Source: Planctomycetota bacterium (GTDB lineage Bacteria; Planctomycetota; Planctomycetia; Planctomycetales; Planctomycetaceae). Taken from it: 18,839 nucleotides of DNA. The position numbers and the translations under genes are program-made. Positions within the stretch are counted from its first letter, which is position 1. Every line of letters begins with the position of its first letter. Location of the stretch: positions 1-18,839 of the forward strand of contig JAJRTM010000164.1 of assembly GCA_024278285.1 (NCBI GenBank), read 5' to 3'. The notes below the pieces were generated by a model. That model was not told the DNA's origin, searched no databases, and saw only the letters and a program-made list of their open reading frames with translations. Below are positions 7,592 through 15,659 of this stretch, piece after piece.

Positions 7592-9025
7592 TCAATTAGA
7601 AACATCCGGCAGACGGCCTAACTTCCTTGAATTTACAGACTCATTCACCATGCCTGTGTTGTCGATAAAACCATCGCCTGGATTTCCATACCAACTTACA
7701 ACCTCATCCAGGCACTTTCTGTAGAATGCCAACCATACATCCCATTCGACGACGTTGCTTTCATCTTCAACTGAATAGCACTGTTCTGATTTCGCCTTTG
7801 GCAAACTATTCAGATGCGAATTGACAATTTGTTCTATCTCATCTTTGAAACCTGAATCGTTGGCTTTCCTACCATACCTGCCACACAAACGGTGGATGAC
7901 GATTTCTTTTAGTGGTGTATTTCCTCCAATGATATTGCCTGCATTTTTCAACATTTCGATGATGAAATCATCGGCAGTCATCTCGACCAGATAGACAGCC
8001 TTTTCACATGCTTCAAGACGCTTCTTGGATATTTCATTCAAGATCGCTTCTCCTTCTTGCTGACTTAGTGCCTTTTCACGAAACGCACACCGGTTAGTTG
8101 GGCGGCACAAGAGACTGGATGTAGGGATTTCCACAAGCCCGCTACAAGTCGTGTCCTTTAAAATACCGTTGACAATAACATGAGTAAAACTTCCCCCTTG
8201 CCAGTCGTGCACTCGGAATCCGTGTGGATCGAAGCCATGTACCAGCCAAACGAGATCAACTGTACGTGTGGCGAAATTGGCGGATGCAAAAAGAACGTGC
8301 TCGAAAGCAGATTTGGGATGTGAAACCTGGTCTCTTAATTTAAGTAATTTCGGGAGGTTTTCATACTGAAGCCCAAGAGAGTAGCAACTCAACTTTTTAC
8401 TGTCACCAAAACTCCCATTCTTCACCGCAGACCAAACAAATTTCCTAATTGGAGCAAATTCCACTGATCGAGTGAACCGGTTAGGACTTCCATACAATAA
8501 CTCATCAAATGTCAGTAGCGTTGCTATTAATGACGCCAGTTCGATCTCTGCACTAATGATTGGAACTTTTCCCATCAAGAAGTGGTTGGCTGTAGTAGCT
8601 GGAAGGATAGATTTTGTTATTTGATCATCTTTGACACCAAGTTGCCGAATGTTCTTCCGCATTCCTTTTTCATCTGTTCCTACAAACGCTCGCGGTCGCT
8701 TAGTTACCGGATCTCTCGCGGCAACTTGAAAACCTTCCCGCGTCATGACTCCTTCCTTATCTAAGCTGAGCCCTGGAACTTCTCCCGCCACATCGATTTG
8801 AATCAGTCGGGTTTTATGGGCAGTCGGAAGAAGCGGCCCTAGTTTATTCATCAGAAGAGCATAAGGAGCTTTTAGGGCAGCAATAGTTATGTTTCCCCAT
8901 TTTTCATTGAAACATGAGCTTGTAACACGCCTTGACGTGACACGACCTCCTAGCGATTCAGGGATGGTATGTTCAACCTTGGTCGATGAATTGAGATCAT
9001 CCCCAGAAAACAAACACGTATCCAT
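7592..9025 (-). CDS. HNH_5-like endonuclease-type protein
   Basis: A 477-residue protein, the only confident reverse-strand gene in the window. An upstream in-frame start (9091) adds 22 residues, but ATG at 9025 has AAAGGA at 5-nt spacing and puts the HNH motif at the very N-terminus, as in relatives. The motif is CLFSGDDLNSSTKVEHTIPESLGG with the EH pair (E18-H19), then SSCFNEKWG with N40. This matches the HNH_5 plan CxxC-EHxIPxxLGG-CxxCN, but the zinc cysteines are incomplete: CLFS instead of CxxC, and SSCFN instead of CxxCN. The remaining 430 residues are unrecognised, with scattered His/Cys and no membrane segment. It convergently faces the DUF932 gene and is divergent from the gene at 9306. 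It may be a nuclease, a degenerate binder or a toxin-like effector. Confidence 0.75.
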   Translation of the reverse strand: MDTCLFSGDDLNSSTKVEHTIPESLGGRVTSRRVTSSCFNEKWGNITIAALKAPYALLMNKLGPLLPTAHKTRLIQIDVAGEVPGLSLDKEGVMTREGFQVAARDPVTKRPRAFVGTDEKGMRKNIRQLGVKDDQITKSILPATTANHFLMGKVPIISAEIELASLIATLLTFDELLYGSPNRFTRSVEFAPIRKFVWSAVKNGSFGDSKKLSCYSLGLQYENLPKLLKLRDQVSHPKSAFEHVLFASANFATRTVDLVWLVHGFDPHGFRVHDWQGGSFTHVIVNGILKDTTCSGLVEIPTSSLLCRPTNRCAFREKALSQQEGEAILNEISKKRLEACEKAVYLVEMTADDFIIEMLKNAGNIIGGNTPLKEIVIHRLCGRYGRKANDSGFKDEIEQIVNSHLNSLPKAKSEQCYSVEDESNVVEWDVWLAFYRKCLDEVVSWYGNPGDGFIDNTGMVNESVNSRKLGRLPDVSN

Positions 9026-9030
9026 ACTTA

Positions 9031-9036
9031 TCCTTT
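9031..9036 (-). promoter_or_regulatory. Ribosome binding site deciding the start of the HNH_5-like gene
   Basis: Read on the minus strand this is AAAGGA, 5 nt before the ATG at 9025-9023. No comparable site precedes the longer start at 9091, so the shorter protein is preferred. Confidence 0.6.
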
Positions 9037-9204
9037 CGTTCCCCAGAGCAACAGTCGTTTGACACACCGGTACTCTGTAGCAAGAGAGCAATAATTATCG
9101 ATGCCCTAACGTTATACGAGAATCAGTTTTCAATCAGCCCCTTATGATCATACTGACTCCGGTTACAAGCTTACAAGGGATGATGACCTTCAATCAATTA
9201 CCTT

Positions 9205-9233
9205 TTGTGTGAATCAAAATGAAGTCCTAAAAT
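9205..9233 (+). promoter_or_regulatory. Candidate promoter for the small-protein/nuclease operon
   Basis: TTGTGT (9205-9210), a 17-bp spacer and TAAAAT (9228-9233) stand 72 bp before the ATG at 9306. The -10 box matches consensus at five of six positions; the -35 box only at TTG. The box lies in the 280-bp divergent gap 9026-9305, which holds no gene and must contain promoters for both directions. Confidence 0.35.
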
Positions 9234-9305
9234 CCCAACGTATCACCACAACAACCCGGGTATTCAGTTCAGTGAAATTTAACTCTGAACGAAGGGAATA
9301 CCAAA

Positions 9306-9860
9306 ATGCTTAAAGTGAATGTGGGACTGAGTCGGAAAGTTTCCAGGGATTATAACAGCACGGGATTCAGCGTGAATCTGGAAGGGGAAGTTTGTGTGCC
9401 GTTGGATGATCCGGAAATGGTCGTGGAGAAGATCAAAGAACTTTATGATCTAGCTGAAGAATCTCTGCATCAACAGGTTGCCCGGTACGAGGAAGAAACG
9501 GCTGTTGCCAGTCGGGATGCTACACCACCCAGTAGACCTGCTCCTGCTCCGCAGCGTTCTTTCGGGAATGGTCGAACAGGTCGAAATGTTCCTCGAACTT
9601 CTTCCTCTGGAAATGGAAATGGTGCTGCTCGTAGCGGGAATCGGGGAGACTTTTCCGCAGCGACCAATAAGCAGATTCAGTATCTGCTGACGCTTGGGAA
9701 ACGGCAAGGGCTGACAACGCCGCAATTGGAACAACGAGTAGGGCAAATTGTCGGGCGAGAAGTTGGCTTGTATGACTTGTCCAAAGAAGAAGCGGGCATC
9801 GTGCTGGATGATCTGACAGCCGAGAGTAACGGGAATACTTCCCAGCGGCGTTCTGTTTAA
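9306..9860 (+). CDS. Small protein with recombination-associated C-terminal motif
   Basis: A 184-residue protein in three parts. Residues 1-60 form a compact alpha/beta segment (KVNVGLSRKVSRDYNSTGFSVNL, then EVCVPLDDPEMVVEKIKELYDLAEE). Residues 60-117 are a Pro/Ser/Gly/Asn/Arg-rich flexible linker. Residues 118-172 carry ATNKQIQYLLTLGKRQGL followed by DLSKEEAGIVLDDL, a helical pair resembling the tail motif found on phage and plasmid recombination or ssDNA-handling proteins. The start ATG has GAAGGGA 8 nt upstream. It is the first gene of an apparent operon with the two nuclease genes (36-bp gap, then overlap). Inference: a DNA-binding accessory to the RecB-family nuclease. I do not recognise the N-terminal family, and no catalytic motif is visible. 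Confidence 0.7.
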   Translation: MLKVNVGLSRKVSRDYNSTGFSVNLEGEVCVPLDDPEMVVEKIKELYDLAEESLHQQVARYEEETAVASRDATPPSRPAPAPQRSFGNGRTGRNVPRTSSSGNGNGAARSGNRGDFSAATNKQIQYLLTLGKRQGLTTPQLEQRVGQIVGREVGLYDLSKEEAGIVLDDLTAESNGNTSQRRSV

Positions 9861-9896
9861 CTCACATTGATCAACAAACCAAAAGGAGATTGAGCA

Positions 9897-10742
9897 ATGC
9901 GAAAGGAACCTCGTGCTCATTGGAGTTTCAGTGCGATCAATCAGTATCTTCGCTGTCCGCTTCAATACTATTTTGAACGTGTCCTGAAGATACCACGAAA
10001 ATCGGTCGGCAGCGGTTTGATTCTCGGCTCAGCCTTTCATCACGCCTTGGCGATTTACCACGGCAGCTTGAAAAACGGCAGGAATATTGGTTGGGATGAT
10101 GTTCAACAAAGTTTTCTGGAGAACTGGCATCTTCGTGAAAAAGATGAAGTTGTGGAGTACAAACCAAAAGAATCTCGTGATGATTTAATCGCGAAAGGTT
10201 TGGAACTATTGAAGCTCTACCTGAAAGAACCGCCTCCGACTGAGATTGTTGCCGTCGAACAACGGTTTCTCGTTCCCCTGCAAACCAGCGAAGGAAATTT
10301 TCTTGAACTTCCCCTGCTGGCATTTGTTGACCTGGTTACACGTGAAGCCGGGATTCTCAAAGTGAATGAATTCAAAACTTCGGGGCGATCTTACGGAAAT
10401 TCAGAAGTTGAAATGTCGTTGCAGGCGACCTGCTACGTTCTTGCACTTCGAGAAAAATATGATGAATGGCCCACGGTTGAATTCACGGTTCTGGTGAAAA
10501 CGGTGAAGCCGAAGTTGCAAAGGATAAAAACAGCCCGGAACGAAATCGATGTCGGCAGATTGGGAGATTTGGTTGAACATGTGGAACGAGCCATCTCGAA
10601 CAAAATCTTCTATCCGGTGGAAACACCAATGAATTGTTCCATCTGTGCTTTCAGACAACAGTGCAAAGATTGGAAGCCGCAGCGAACAAGTTGTGCAGAA
10701 ACATCTGACTTGATGGAATTAAATGGAGCCACGGCATGCTGA
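9897..10742 (+). CDS. RecB-family PD-(D/E)XK nuclease, Cas4/AddB-like with Fe-S cysteines
   Basis: A 281-residue protein of the PDDEXK_1 type. It opens with SFSAINQYLRCPLQYYF (C20), then GSAFHHAL with H48/H49 (motif I), D145 in LLAFVDLV (motif II), EFK at 158-160 (motif III, E158 and K160) and Q176 in SLQATCY (motif IV). The C-terminus has CSICAFRQQC (C247, C250, C256), which with C20 makes the four-cysteine 4Fe-4S signature known from Cas4 and AddB. All catalytic residues are present, so it should be an active ssDNA exo/endonuclease acting in the cytoplasm. AAGGAG (9883-9888) lies 8 nt before the ATG. It overlaps the next nuclease gene by 7 nt. With no cas1/cas2 or CRISPR array present, a CRISPR adaptation role is unlikely; a phage-like recombination nuclease fits better. 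Confidence 0.9.
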   Translation: MRKEPRAHWSFSAINQYLRCPLQYYFERVLKIPRKSVGSGLILGSAFHHALAIYHGSLKNGRNIGWDDVQQSFLENWHLREKDEVVEYKPKESRDDLIAKGLELLKLYLKEPPPTEIVAVEQRFLVPLQTSEGNFLELPLLAFVDLVTREAGILKVNEFKTSGRSYGNSEVEMSLQATCYVLALREKYDEWPTVEFTVLVKTVKPKLQRIKTARNEIDVGRLGDLVEHVERAISNKIFYPVETPMNCSICAFRQQCKDWKPQRTSCAETSDLMELNGATAC

Positions 10743-11509
10743 CAGAACTTGGTAGCAAGGGAGGCTGCCTGTGTGAACCAGCCAAAAAGGGAGAAGTTCG
10801 CTGTCCTTTGATTGTTCGCCCGACCAGTGAAGATGTGGTGACCGGGAACTTGTTTGGGGTACTGAAGATTCTTAATCCTCGGTGGTGGTTGCCGGATTTG
10901 TTGAATGCTGCGTTGGGAACAGAACGATTTCGTCGGCAGGTTTTTCGGAATTTTCAAATTCAACTCTGGGAAAAACAACGAACTTATCCCCGGGAACATC
11001 TGAAATGGAATGAGGGGAAAACAGAAGTGGATGTTGTTTTCACCTGGGAGAATCCGCAGACAACCGTTTTCATCGAAATGAAATACGGCTCGAATCTTTC
11101 CTCCCAAACAACACATAATAATGGATCAGAAGGATTTCCCGCAGACCAACTGATAAGAAATGCCCGAGTTGGACTCTGGGAAAACGGCTGGTTTCAAGAA
11201 GATTTACTTTTTCATCATGCTCCCAGGGACTTCGTGTTGATTCTAATGACACCCACCACAGGGAATCCGCTGGTCACAAAATATCGAGACAGCGATAAAC
11301 TACGAAAAGCGATCCCCAACGGCGACCGGCTGCATGCTCTTCCACGCACCCCGTTCATTGGAGAACTGGGATACCAGGATGTGGTCGATCTTCTCGTAAA
11401 ACAACGGCATTGGTTCTCAAAACCAGAACGGCAACTGATTGATGATTTGAATGAGTATCTGGAATTCAAATTATCGCAGTTAAGTAAATCGAATGGGCAT
11501 GGGCATTGA
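10736..11509 (+). CDS. Putative PD-(D/E)XK restriction-like nuclease
   Basis: A 257-residue protein whose start overlaps the preceding nuclease gene by 7 nt, implying coupled translation. Visible motifs: RPTSEDVVTGNLFGVLKIL (about residues 28-46; an acidic motif-I-like ED at 32-33), then EVDVVF (D99) and FIEMK (E114, K116), which together form the PD-(D/E)XK core D-x(14)-ExK. The remaining residues are helical with a strand FVLILMTP near 175. There is no membrane segment or signal. The first 25 residues contain a Cys cluster (CLC at 11-13, C23) that could be structural. I do not recognise a named family; similar proteins are annotated only as hypothetical. A function in DNA or RNA cleavage beside the Cas4-like enzyme is inference. 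Confidence 0.7.
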   Translation: MLTELGSKGGCLCEPAKKGEVRCPLIVRPTSEDVVTGNLFGVLKILNPRWWLPDLLNAALGTERFRRQVFRNFQIQLWEKQRTYPREHLKWNEGKTEVDVVFTWENPQTTVFIEMKYGSNLSSQTTHNNGSEGFPADQLIRNARVGLWENGWFQEDLLFHHAPRDFVLILMTPTTGNPLVTKYRDSDKLRKAIPNGDRLHALPRTPFIGELGYQDVVDLLVKQRHWFSKPERQLIDDLNEYLEFKLSQLSKSNGHGH

Positions 11510-11633
11510 TCGGTGATTACTTTCAAAATCAGCGTACCGAACCTTCCAGCATGCCTGCTTACAGTTTTTCAATGCGACTATTATCAATGCTGCAATCCTG
11601 ATCTTTCAAATACTGGTGTTACCCTGCGTTTAG

Positions 11634-11642
11634 TGCTATTAT
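11634..11642 (+). promoter_or_regulatory. Candidate extended -10 promoter for the GTPase operon
   Basis: TGC directly followed by TATTAT makes an extended -10 element 53 bp before the GTPase ATG. No good -35 hexamer is found, as expected when the extended -10 carries the contact. It lies in the 186-bp gap 11510-11695, where no gene is seen, and would separate the membrane-GTPase operon from the nuclease block. Confidence 0.35.
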
Positions 11643-11695
11643 GAATACTTCCGGGTTGAGCGGAACTTTAGAATAGATGGTTTGCAGGATTAAAT

Positions 11696-13042
11696 ATGAA
11701 TTTGTTAAATAGGTCGACAGCAAAGCTGGGGCTTCGTGCAGAAGTAACTTGTCCCCATTGCTGGAATAAATTTGCTCCGCATGAAATTCGCTGGATTTCT
11801 GCTCATCCCGATCTTACTGGAGACGAAAAAGTTGGAGAAGATGCTCAGCTTCGTTTCTTGCCATCCCGATTTAATTTTTCCGGACAAGCCATTGACATGA
11901 AAGGAGTTGCGTGTAGTGATCTTGCTTGCCCTAATTGTCATTTGAAGGTACCTCGTGCATTATTAGAGATGAAGCCTTTATTCTTTTCGATTTTAGGGGC
12001 ACCTGGTTCAGGAAAATCTTATTATATCGCTTCAATGGTTTGGGCGTTAAGGAAGATGCTAAGCCAATATTTTCTGTTGTCTTTTGGCGATGCAGACCCG
12101 ATTTCAAATCAAGTTCTCAATGATTATGAGGAAAAACTATTTCTCAACCCCAACCCTGATGAACTTGTTGCTTTGCCCAAAACAGAAAAAGAGGGAGATC
12201 TTTATCAAGGAGTCTCCATTAATGAAAGAACAGTTTGGTTTGCCAAGCCATTCGTATTTTCGATTCAACCAGACTCAGATCACCCCTATGGAAATAAATC
12301 CAAATTATTAGCTCATACAATTTGTTTGTACGATAATGCTGGAGAACATTTCTTGCCGGGAGGAGTCAGTGCAAATAGCCCCGGTACACAGCACCTCTCT
12401 CATTCTCAAGCTTTATTTTTTCTGTTTGACCCAACTCAACATTCTCAAATTCGACAGAGATGTACGATTGAGTCGTCCGATCCTCAAATGGGAGAGCATG
12501 GTTGGTCGAATCGTCAAGATCAAGTGTTGTTTGAAGCCGCCAGCAGAATCAGAACACAAGCAGGGCTTCCACAAAATGAAAAATATAAGCGTCCCTTAAT
12601 TGTTGTAGTAACGAAGTACGATGCCTGGAAATTTCTTCTTGGTGACCAGGAATTGAATGCAACGCAGGTGATTCGACAATCACGCCAAGGGATACATATG
12701 ATTGATCTTGACCAAATCAAAAATATCTCAAATCAAGTTCGCTCAGTTATTTTCGAAGATGCCCCGGAATTTGTGAATGCTGCGGAGTCTTTTTCAGAAG
12801 ACGTGACTTATATTCCGGTCAGTTCCCTGGGGCATGCACCAGAGGTGTCAGAGACGGGCGGGCTTGCGGTTCGGCCTTCACTTATCCGCCCCTGTTGGAC
12901 AGAAATCCCATTCCTCTACGCACTGCATAAGGTTGTTCCAAAACTTATTCCTGCTGCCAAATCAAAGTCATCTCCAGGAAAACAGCAAAACAAATCTGGA
13001 AATACATCGAAGCCACAAATTCAAAAGGAGTCAGGAGCATGA
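11696..13042 (+). CDS. Zinc-ribbon GTPase (double-GTPase-2-like), conflict-system NTPase
   Basis: A 448-residue protein. Residues 15-85 hold a split zinc ribbon, CPHC (19-22) and CPNC (78-81). The GTPase domain follows: P-loop GAPGSGKSYY (G1, 101-110), LYDNAGEHF (G3 DxxG-like, D213-G216), LFFLFDP (about 240-246), VVVTKYD (G4, T306-D309) and SS around 376-377 (G5-like). The order and the TKxD motif favour GTP over ATP and fit the TRAFAC-like GTPases that comparative genomics pairs with GAP1 proteins in predicted conflict systems. No membrane helix is seen. The C-terminal 45 residues are Lys/Pro/Ser-rich and probably disordered. An AGGA stands about 6 nt before the ATG. It overlaps the next gene by 4 nt (ATGA), so the two are co-translated. 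Likely role: nucleotide-driven switch controlling the two membrane partners. Exact family not verified by search. Confidence 0.8.
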   Translation: MNLLNRSTAKLGLRAEVTCPHCWNKFAPHEIRWISAHPDLTGDEKVGEDAQLRFLPSRFNFSGQAIDMKGVACSDLACPNCHLKVPRALLEMKPLFFSILGAPGSGKSYYIASMVWALRKMLSQYFLLSFGDADPISNQVLNDYEEKLFLNPNPDELVALPKTEKEGDLYQGVSINERTVWFAKPFVFSIQPDSDHPYGNKSKLLAHTICLYDNAGEHFLPGGVSANSPGTQHLSHSQALFFLFDPTQHSQIRQRCTIESSDPQMGEHGWSNRQDQVLFEAASRIRTQAGLPQNEKYKRPLIVVVTKYDAWKFLLGDQELNATQVIRQSRQGIHMIDLDQIKNISNQVRSVIFEDAPEFVNAAESFSEDVTYIPVSSLGHAPEVSETGGLAVRPSLIRPCWTEIPFLYALHKVVPKLIPAAKSKSSPGKQQNKSGNTSKPQIQKESGA

Positions 13043-15594
13043 CACAAGAGATTCTGTATACTTCAGCTCCTGAAGGATTAAAGACAGGTAGTCGTGGATT
13101 TTGCACGGTGGTCAGCACCTCTGGAATGGCAAAAAACCTGGCAGACAAATTGGAATCAATGAGTGGCTATCGTCATGCTTTTCCACCGCATACGGCTGAA
13201 GCAAAACTGAATCCGATCAATTTTTCTCACCTTAGCATTCGTGTTGGTGGGCGGCACTATCATGTGCTTTCAAGAATTGCAGATGCGGGGCTTGATTATA
13301 CTCAACGTTCTAACAAGTTGGCTCATCATGTTGCGTTGGACGAAACTGAAACAATTTCATCAGGACCGGCTGCTGTTCTGGCAACACCAGGGTTTTGCCG
13401 AACAGAATGGGATGGAACAGCCAAGGTTATTCCGAAAGGGCATAAACCTAAAGAGGCCAACACGGCGATTCAACCATGTGCTACCTGGAAAAAAACAACG
13501 GGAGATGCTGGATGGGCGGGTGTTGTTGCAGAGCATCTTATCAAAAATTCGTCAAAACCAATCTCTATTATTTTTCAACCACAAACAGATACACTCGCAC
13601 TCGCCAAAGAAGTTATTTCACTTATTCCAGAATCTCAGCGATGGAAAGTTACATTCAGTACGTATTTTACAAAACTACCCGCTGGTTTAGATTGTCTCTT
13701 GCGATTTGTACTTGATAATACTCCAGAAGCAACCGCGATACGAAGACATCCCCATTCAGTTAAAATCGATTTATGCTCTTCTCTTGGAACTCCGAACGAT
13801 AGCGAACTTGTTAGTTCGGCTCGCTCTGGAAAAATTCCTGCATCTCAACAAGTCCAGCCTCCTTCTTCGAGTATTACTCCCCAGTCCTCAGTTGTGGCAC
13901 CTCCGCCACGCCAGGCAAAGGAAATTGGTTCTGGAGAGGAATCTGAAACTTACTCATTTGCCGAGCAACTCAAAACTTCTGATCATCCTACAGAAAAAGA
14001 GAAAAAGCAAAGAGGTAAAAAGAGGGGCCGGAAACTTCAGAGCAAGCCATCGCACGGCTGGCTTCGTTTCTGGTTGAAGCTCCTGGGGATCTGCGTAATC
14101 CTAACTTTGCTAGTTCTTTTTGCAGTTTGGTTTTTTAATAAGCAAAGTAACCCCAATATACCAAACGAAGAGGATAAGGATGACAAAACATCCCAAGCAG
14201 AAGGTGAAAATGATGGAGAGGATGAGGAGACTCAGACCTCAACGCGTGAAGAAAAGTCCATGAATACAGTAGCTTCTCTTCCCCTGTCGTCTGAAAATGA
14301 GCACAAGACTGAAGAGAGTTCTCCCTCTCCTAAGGAATCTGATGAAAAACCTCAAAAAGTAGAAAAGCAAAAGCCTGCGACCAAAATTGTTCAGGATAAA
14401 AAAAAAGAACAAATAGATCCATTCGAGGATATTCGCAAAAAAGGGAACAAACTTGTCCTGCCTAAATCTGACTCAGAAATAGAAACACTGCTTTGCAAGC
14501 TAAGCATCAAGCCTGAGCAAAAACTAATTATTTCATTTTTTGGTGAAAAGCAATTGCTCGGAAACTCACATTTTACAGTGACAGAATCAAATAAAAACGA
14601 AGCTGAAGGCCGTTCGTGGATAATAAAGAATAAAGCTAATTACCAAGCAGCAGGGAAAGGTGAAGGTCTTAATATTGGCTCCTTTAGTGTAAAGAACGAT
14701 CAACTCTACTTCAAATGGAATGGTGAAGTGGAAGGTTCGGGAAAACTTCTCCCATACGCTTTGCTAAAATTAAAATTGGGTGAAAAAGAAGTCTATTGTC
14801 AAATGTCGAGTCAGTTGCTCCCTCCTCTTTCTTTAGAAGTAAATGAAATAAACATATCCGATTATAAGGCTAAATTCCCAGAATTCCCAGACGATTTGAT
14901 GAATCATGTTCCAGATAATCTTTATTTAGAAATCAGTCATTTTAGAATTGGGGATCAATCATACCCCATAAACGAAAACGAATTCGAAATCAAAGAAATT
15001 AAAGACGAGAAGCAGAAATTTGATGTTAAGTTTCCTATGGAATTTGATCACAAAGTTATTGATATAAAAGAGAATCAGATTCCAAGATTCGAATTGAAAT
15101 GCACCATTGAAAAAAAGAAAAACCGATTTACTTTAGCTGGAAGAGCATTTGCCTATCCTCTCTATGTGAAAAATCCAGGAGAGAATTATTCTTCCATTGA
15201 AACTTTGCTTAGTGATCATACGAATAAGGATTATAAGAGCTTGTGGCTTACTAAGTTCAGGGACATGGTTTTAGAAAGTAATAGCAAGTTAACGGAAAAA
15301 TTTCGGAAGAATCTGGATAACGAAATCAATAAAAAGAAAACCGATTTATCAAATAAAAAGACTCGAAAGAAAAAAAATGAGGATGAAGAACTGGATGATA
15401 AAATCACCAAACTGAAATCCGAAATAAAGGAGTTTGAAAAACAAATCAAAGTCATCAATACATATCAACAGCAACGTGACTTCTTCAAGAGGATCGCTAG
15501 TTCCAAGTACGAAGTCCACTATCGTCTCTATCTGATAATCAAAGATGAAAATAAAATAGAGCACAAAGTGGTGTTGATCAGCATGAAAAAATAG
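13039..15594 (+). CDS. Membrane protein with GAP1-like N-terminal domain
   Basis: An 851-residue protein. Residues 1-250 form a globular cytoplasmic domain (LYTSAPEGLKTGSRGFCTV, SGYRHAFPP, GRHYHVLSRIADAGLDYTQRSN, LAHHVAL) in the style of GTPase-associated protein 1 N-terminal domains. Residues 255-320 are a Pro/Ser linker, 319-336 a Lys/Arg cluster, and about 345-367 one transmembrane helix. The positive residues before it predict an N-in topology. After the helix come an acidic linker (about 375-440), a beta-rich extracytoplasmic domain (about 470-740) and a Lys/Glu-rich coiled coil (about 751-815). The start overlaps the GTPase stop by 4 nt, with GGAG upstream. From about 14390 on, the gene is visibly more A-rich than its neighbours. 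Inference: it links the GTPase to the envelope. The GAP1-like call is from pattern memory, not a search. Confidence 0.7.
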   Translation: MTQEILYTSAPEGLKTGSRGFCTVVSTSGMAKNLADKLESMSGYRHAFPPHTAEAKLNPINFSHLSIRVGGRHYHVLSRIADAGLDYTQRSNKLAHHVALDETETISSGPAAVLATPGFCRTEWDGTAKVIPKGHKPKEANTAIQPCATWKKTTGDAGWAGVVAEHLIKNSSKPISIIFQPQTDTLALAKEVISLIPESQRWKVTFSTYFTKLPAGLDCLLRFVLDNTPEATAIRRHPHSVKIDLCSSLGTPNDSELVSSARSGKIPASQQVQPPSSSITPQSSVVAPPPRQAKEIGSGEESETYSFAEQLKTSDHPTEKEKKQRGKKRGRKLQSKPSHGWLRFWLKLLGICVILTLLVLFAVWFFNKQSNPNIPNEEDKDDKTSQAEGENDGEDEETQTSTREEKSMNTVASLPLSSENEHKTEESSPSPKESDEKPQKVEKQKPATKIVQDKKKEQIDPFEDIRKKGNKLVLPKSDSEIETLLCKLSIKPEQKLIISFFGEKQLLGNSHFTVTESNKNEAEGRSWIIKNKANYQAAGKGEGLNIGSFSVKNDQLYFKWNGEVEGSGKLLPYALLKLKLGEKEVYCQMSSQLLPPLSLEVNEINISDYKAKFPEFPDDLMNHVPDNLYLEISHFRIGDQSYPINENEFEIKEIKDEKQKFDVKFPMEFDHKVIDIKENQIPRFELKCTIEKKKNRFTLAGRAFAYPLYVKNPGENYSSIETLLSDHTNKDYKSLWLTKFRDMVLESNSKLTEKFRKNLDNEINKKKTDLSNKKTRKKKNEDEELDDKITKLKSEIKEFEKQIKVINTYQQQRDFFKRIASSKYEVHYRLYLIIKDENKIEHKVVLISMKK

Positions 15595-15659
15595 TTGGCG
15601 AAGAGCCGTAGTACAGTTGAGAAAATCGAAGTATCAAAGTTAATTGCAGAGCGGGCATT

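Noticed and set aside
9450..9965. 171-codon minus-strand frame across the small-protein gene
   Set aside because: Spans two plus-strand genes with good ribosome binding sites; composition is Arg/Ser/Pro-rich shadow.
9897..10742. CRISPR Cas4 as part of an adaptation module
   Set aside because: No repeats of CRISPR type and no cas1/cas2 are present; the Fe-S RecB nuclease fits phage-type recombination genes equally well.
10610..11116. 168-codon minus-strand frame
   Set aside because: Antisense to both PD-(D/E)XK genes, whose motifs are recognisable; no start context.
13241..13690. 149-codon plus-strand frame overlapping the GAP1-like gene
   Set aside because: Alternative frame of a well-supported long gene; no ribosome binding site and no domain-like pattern.
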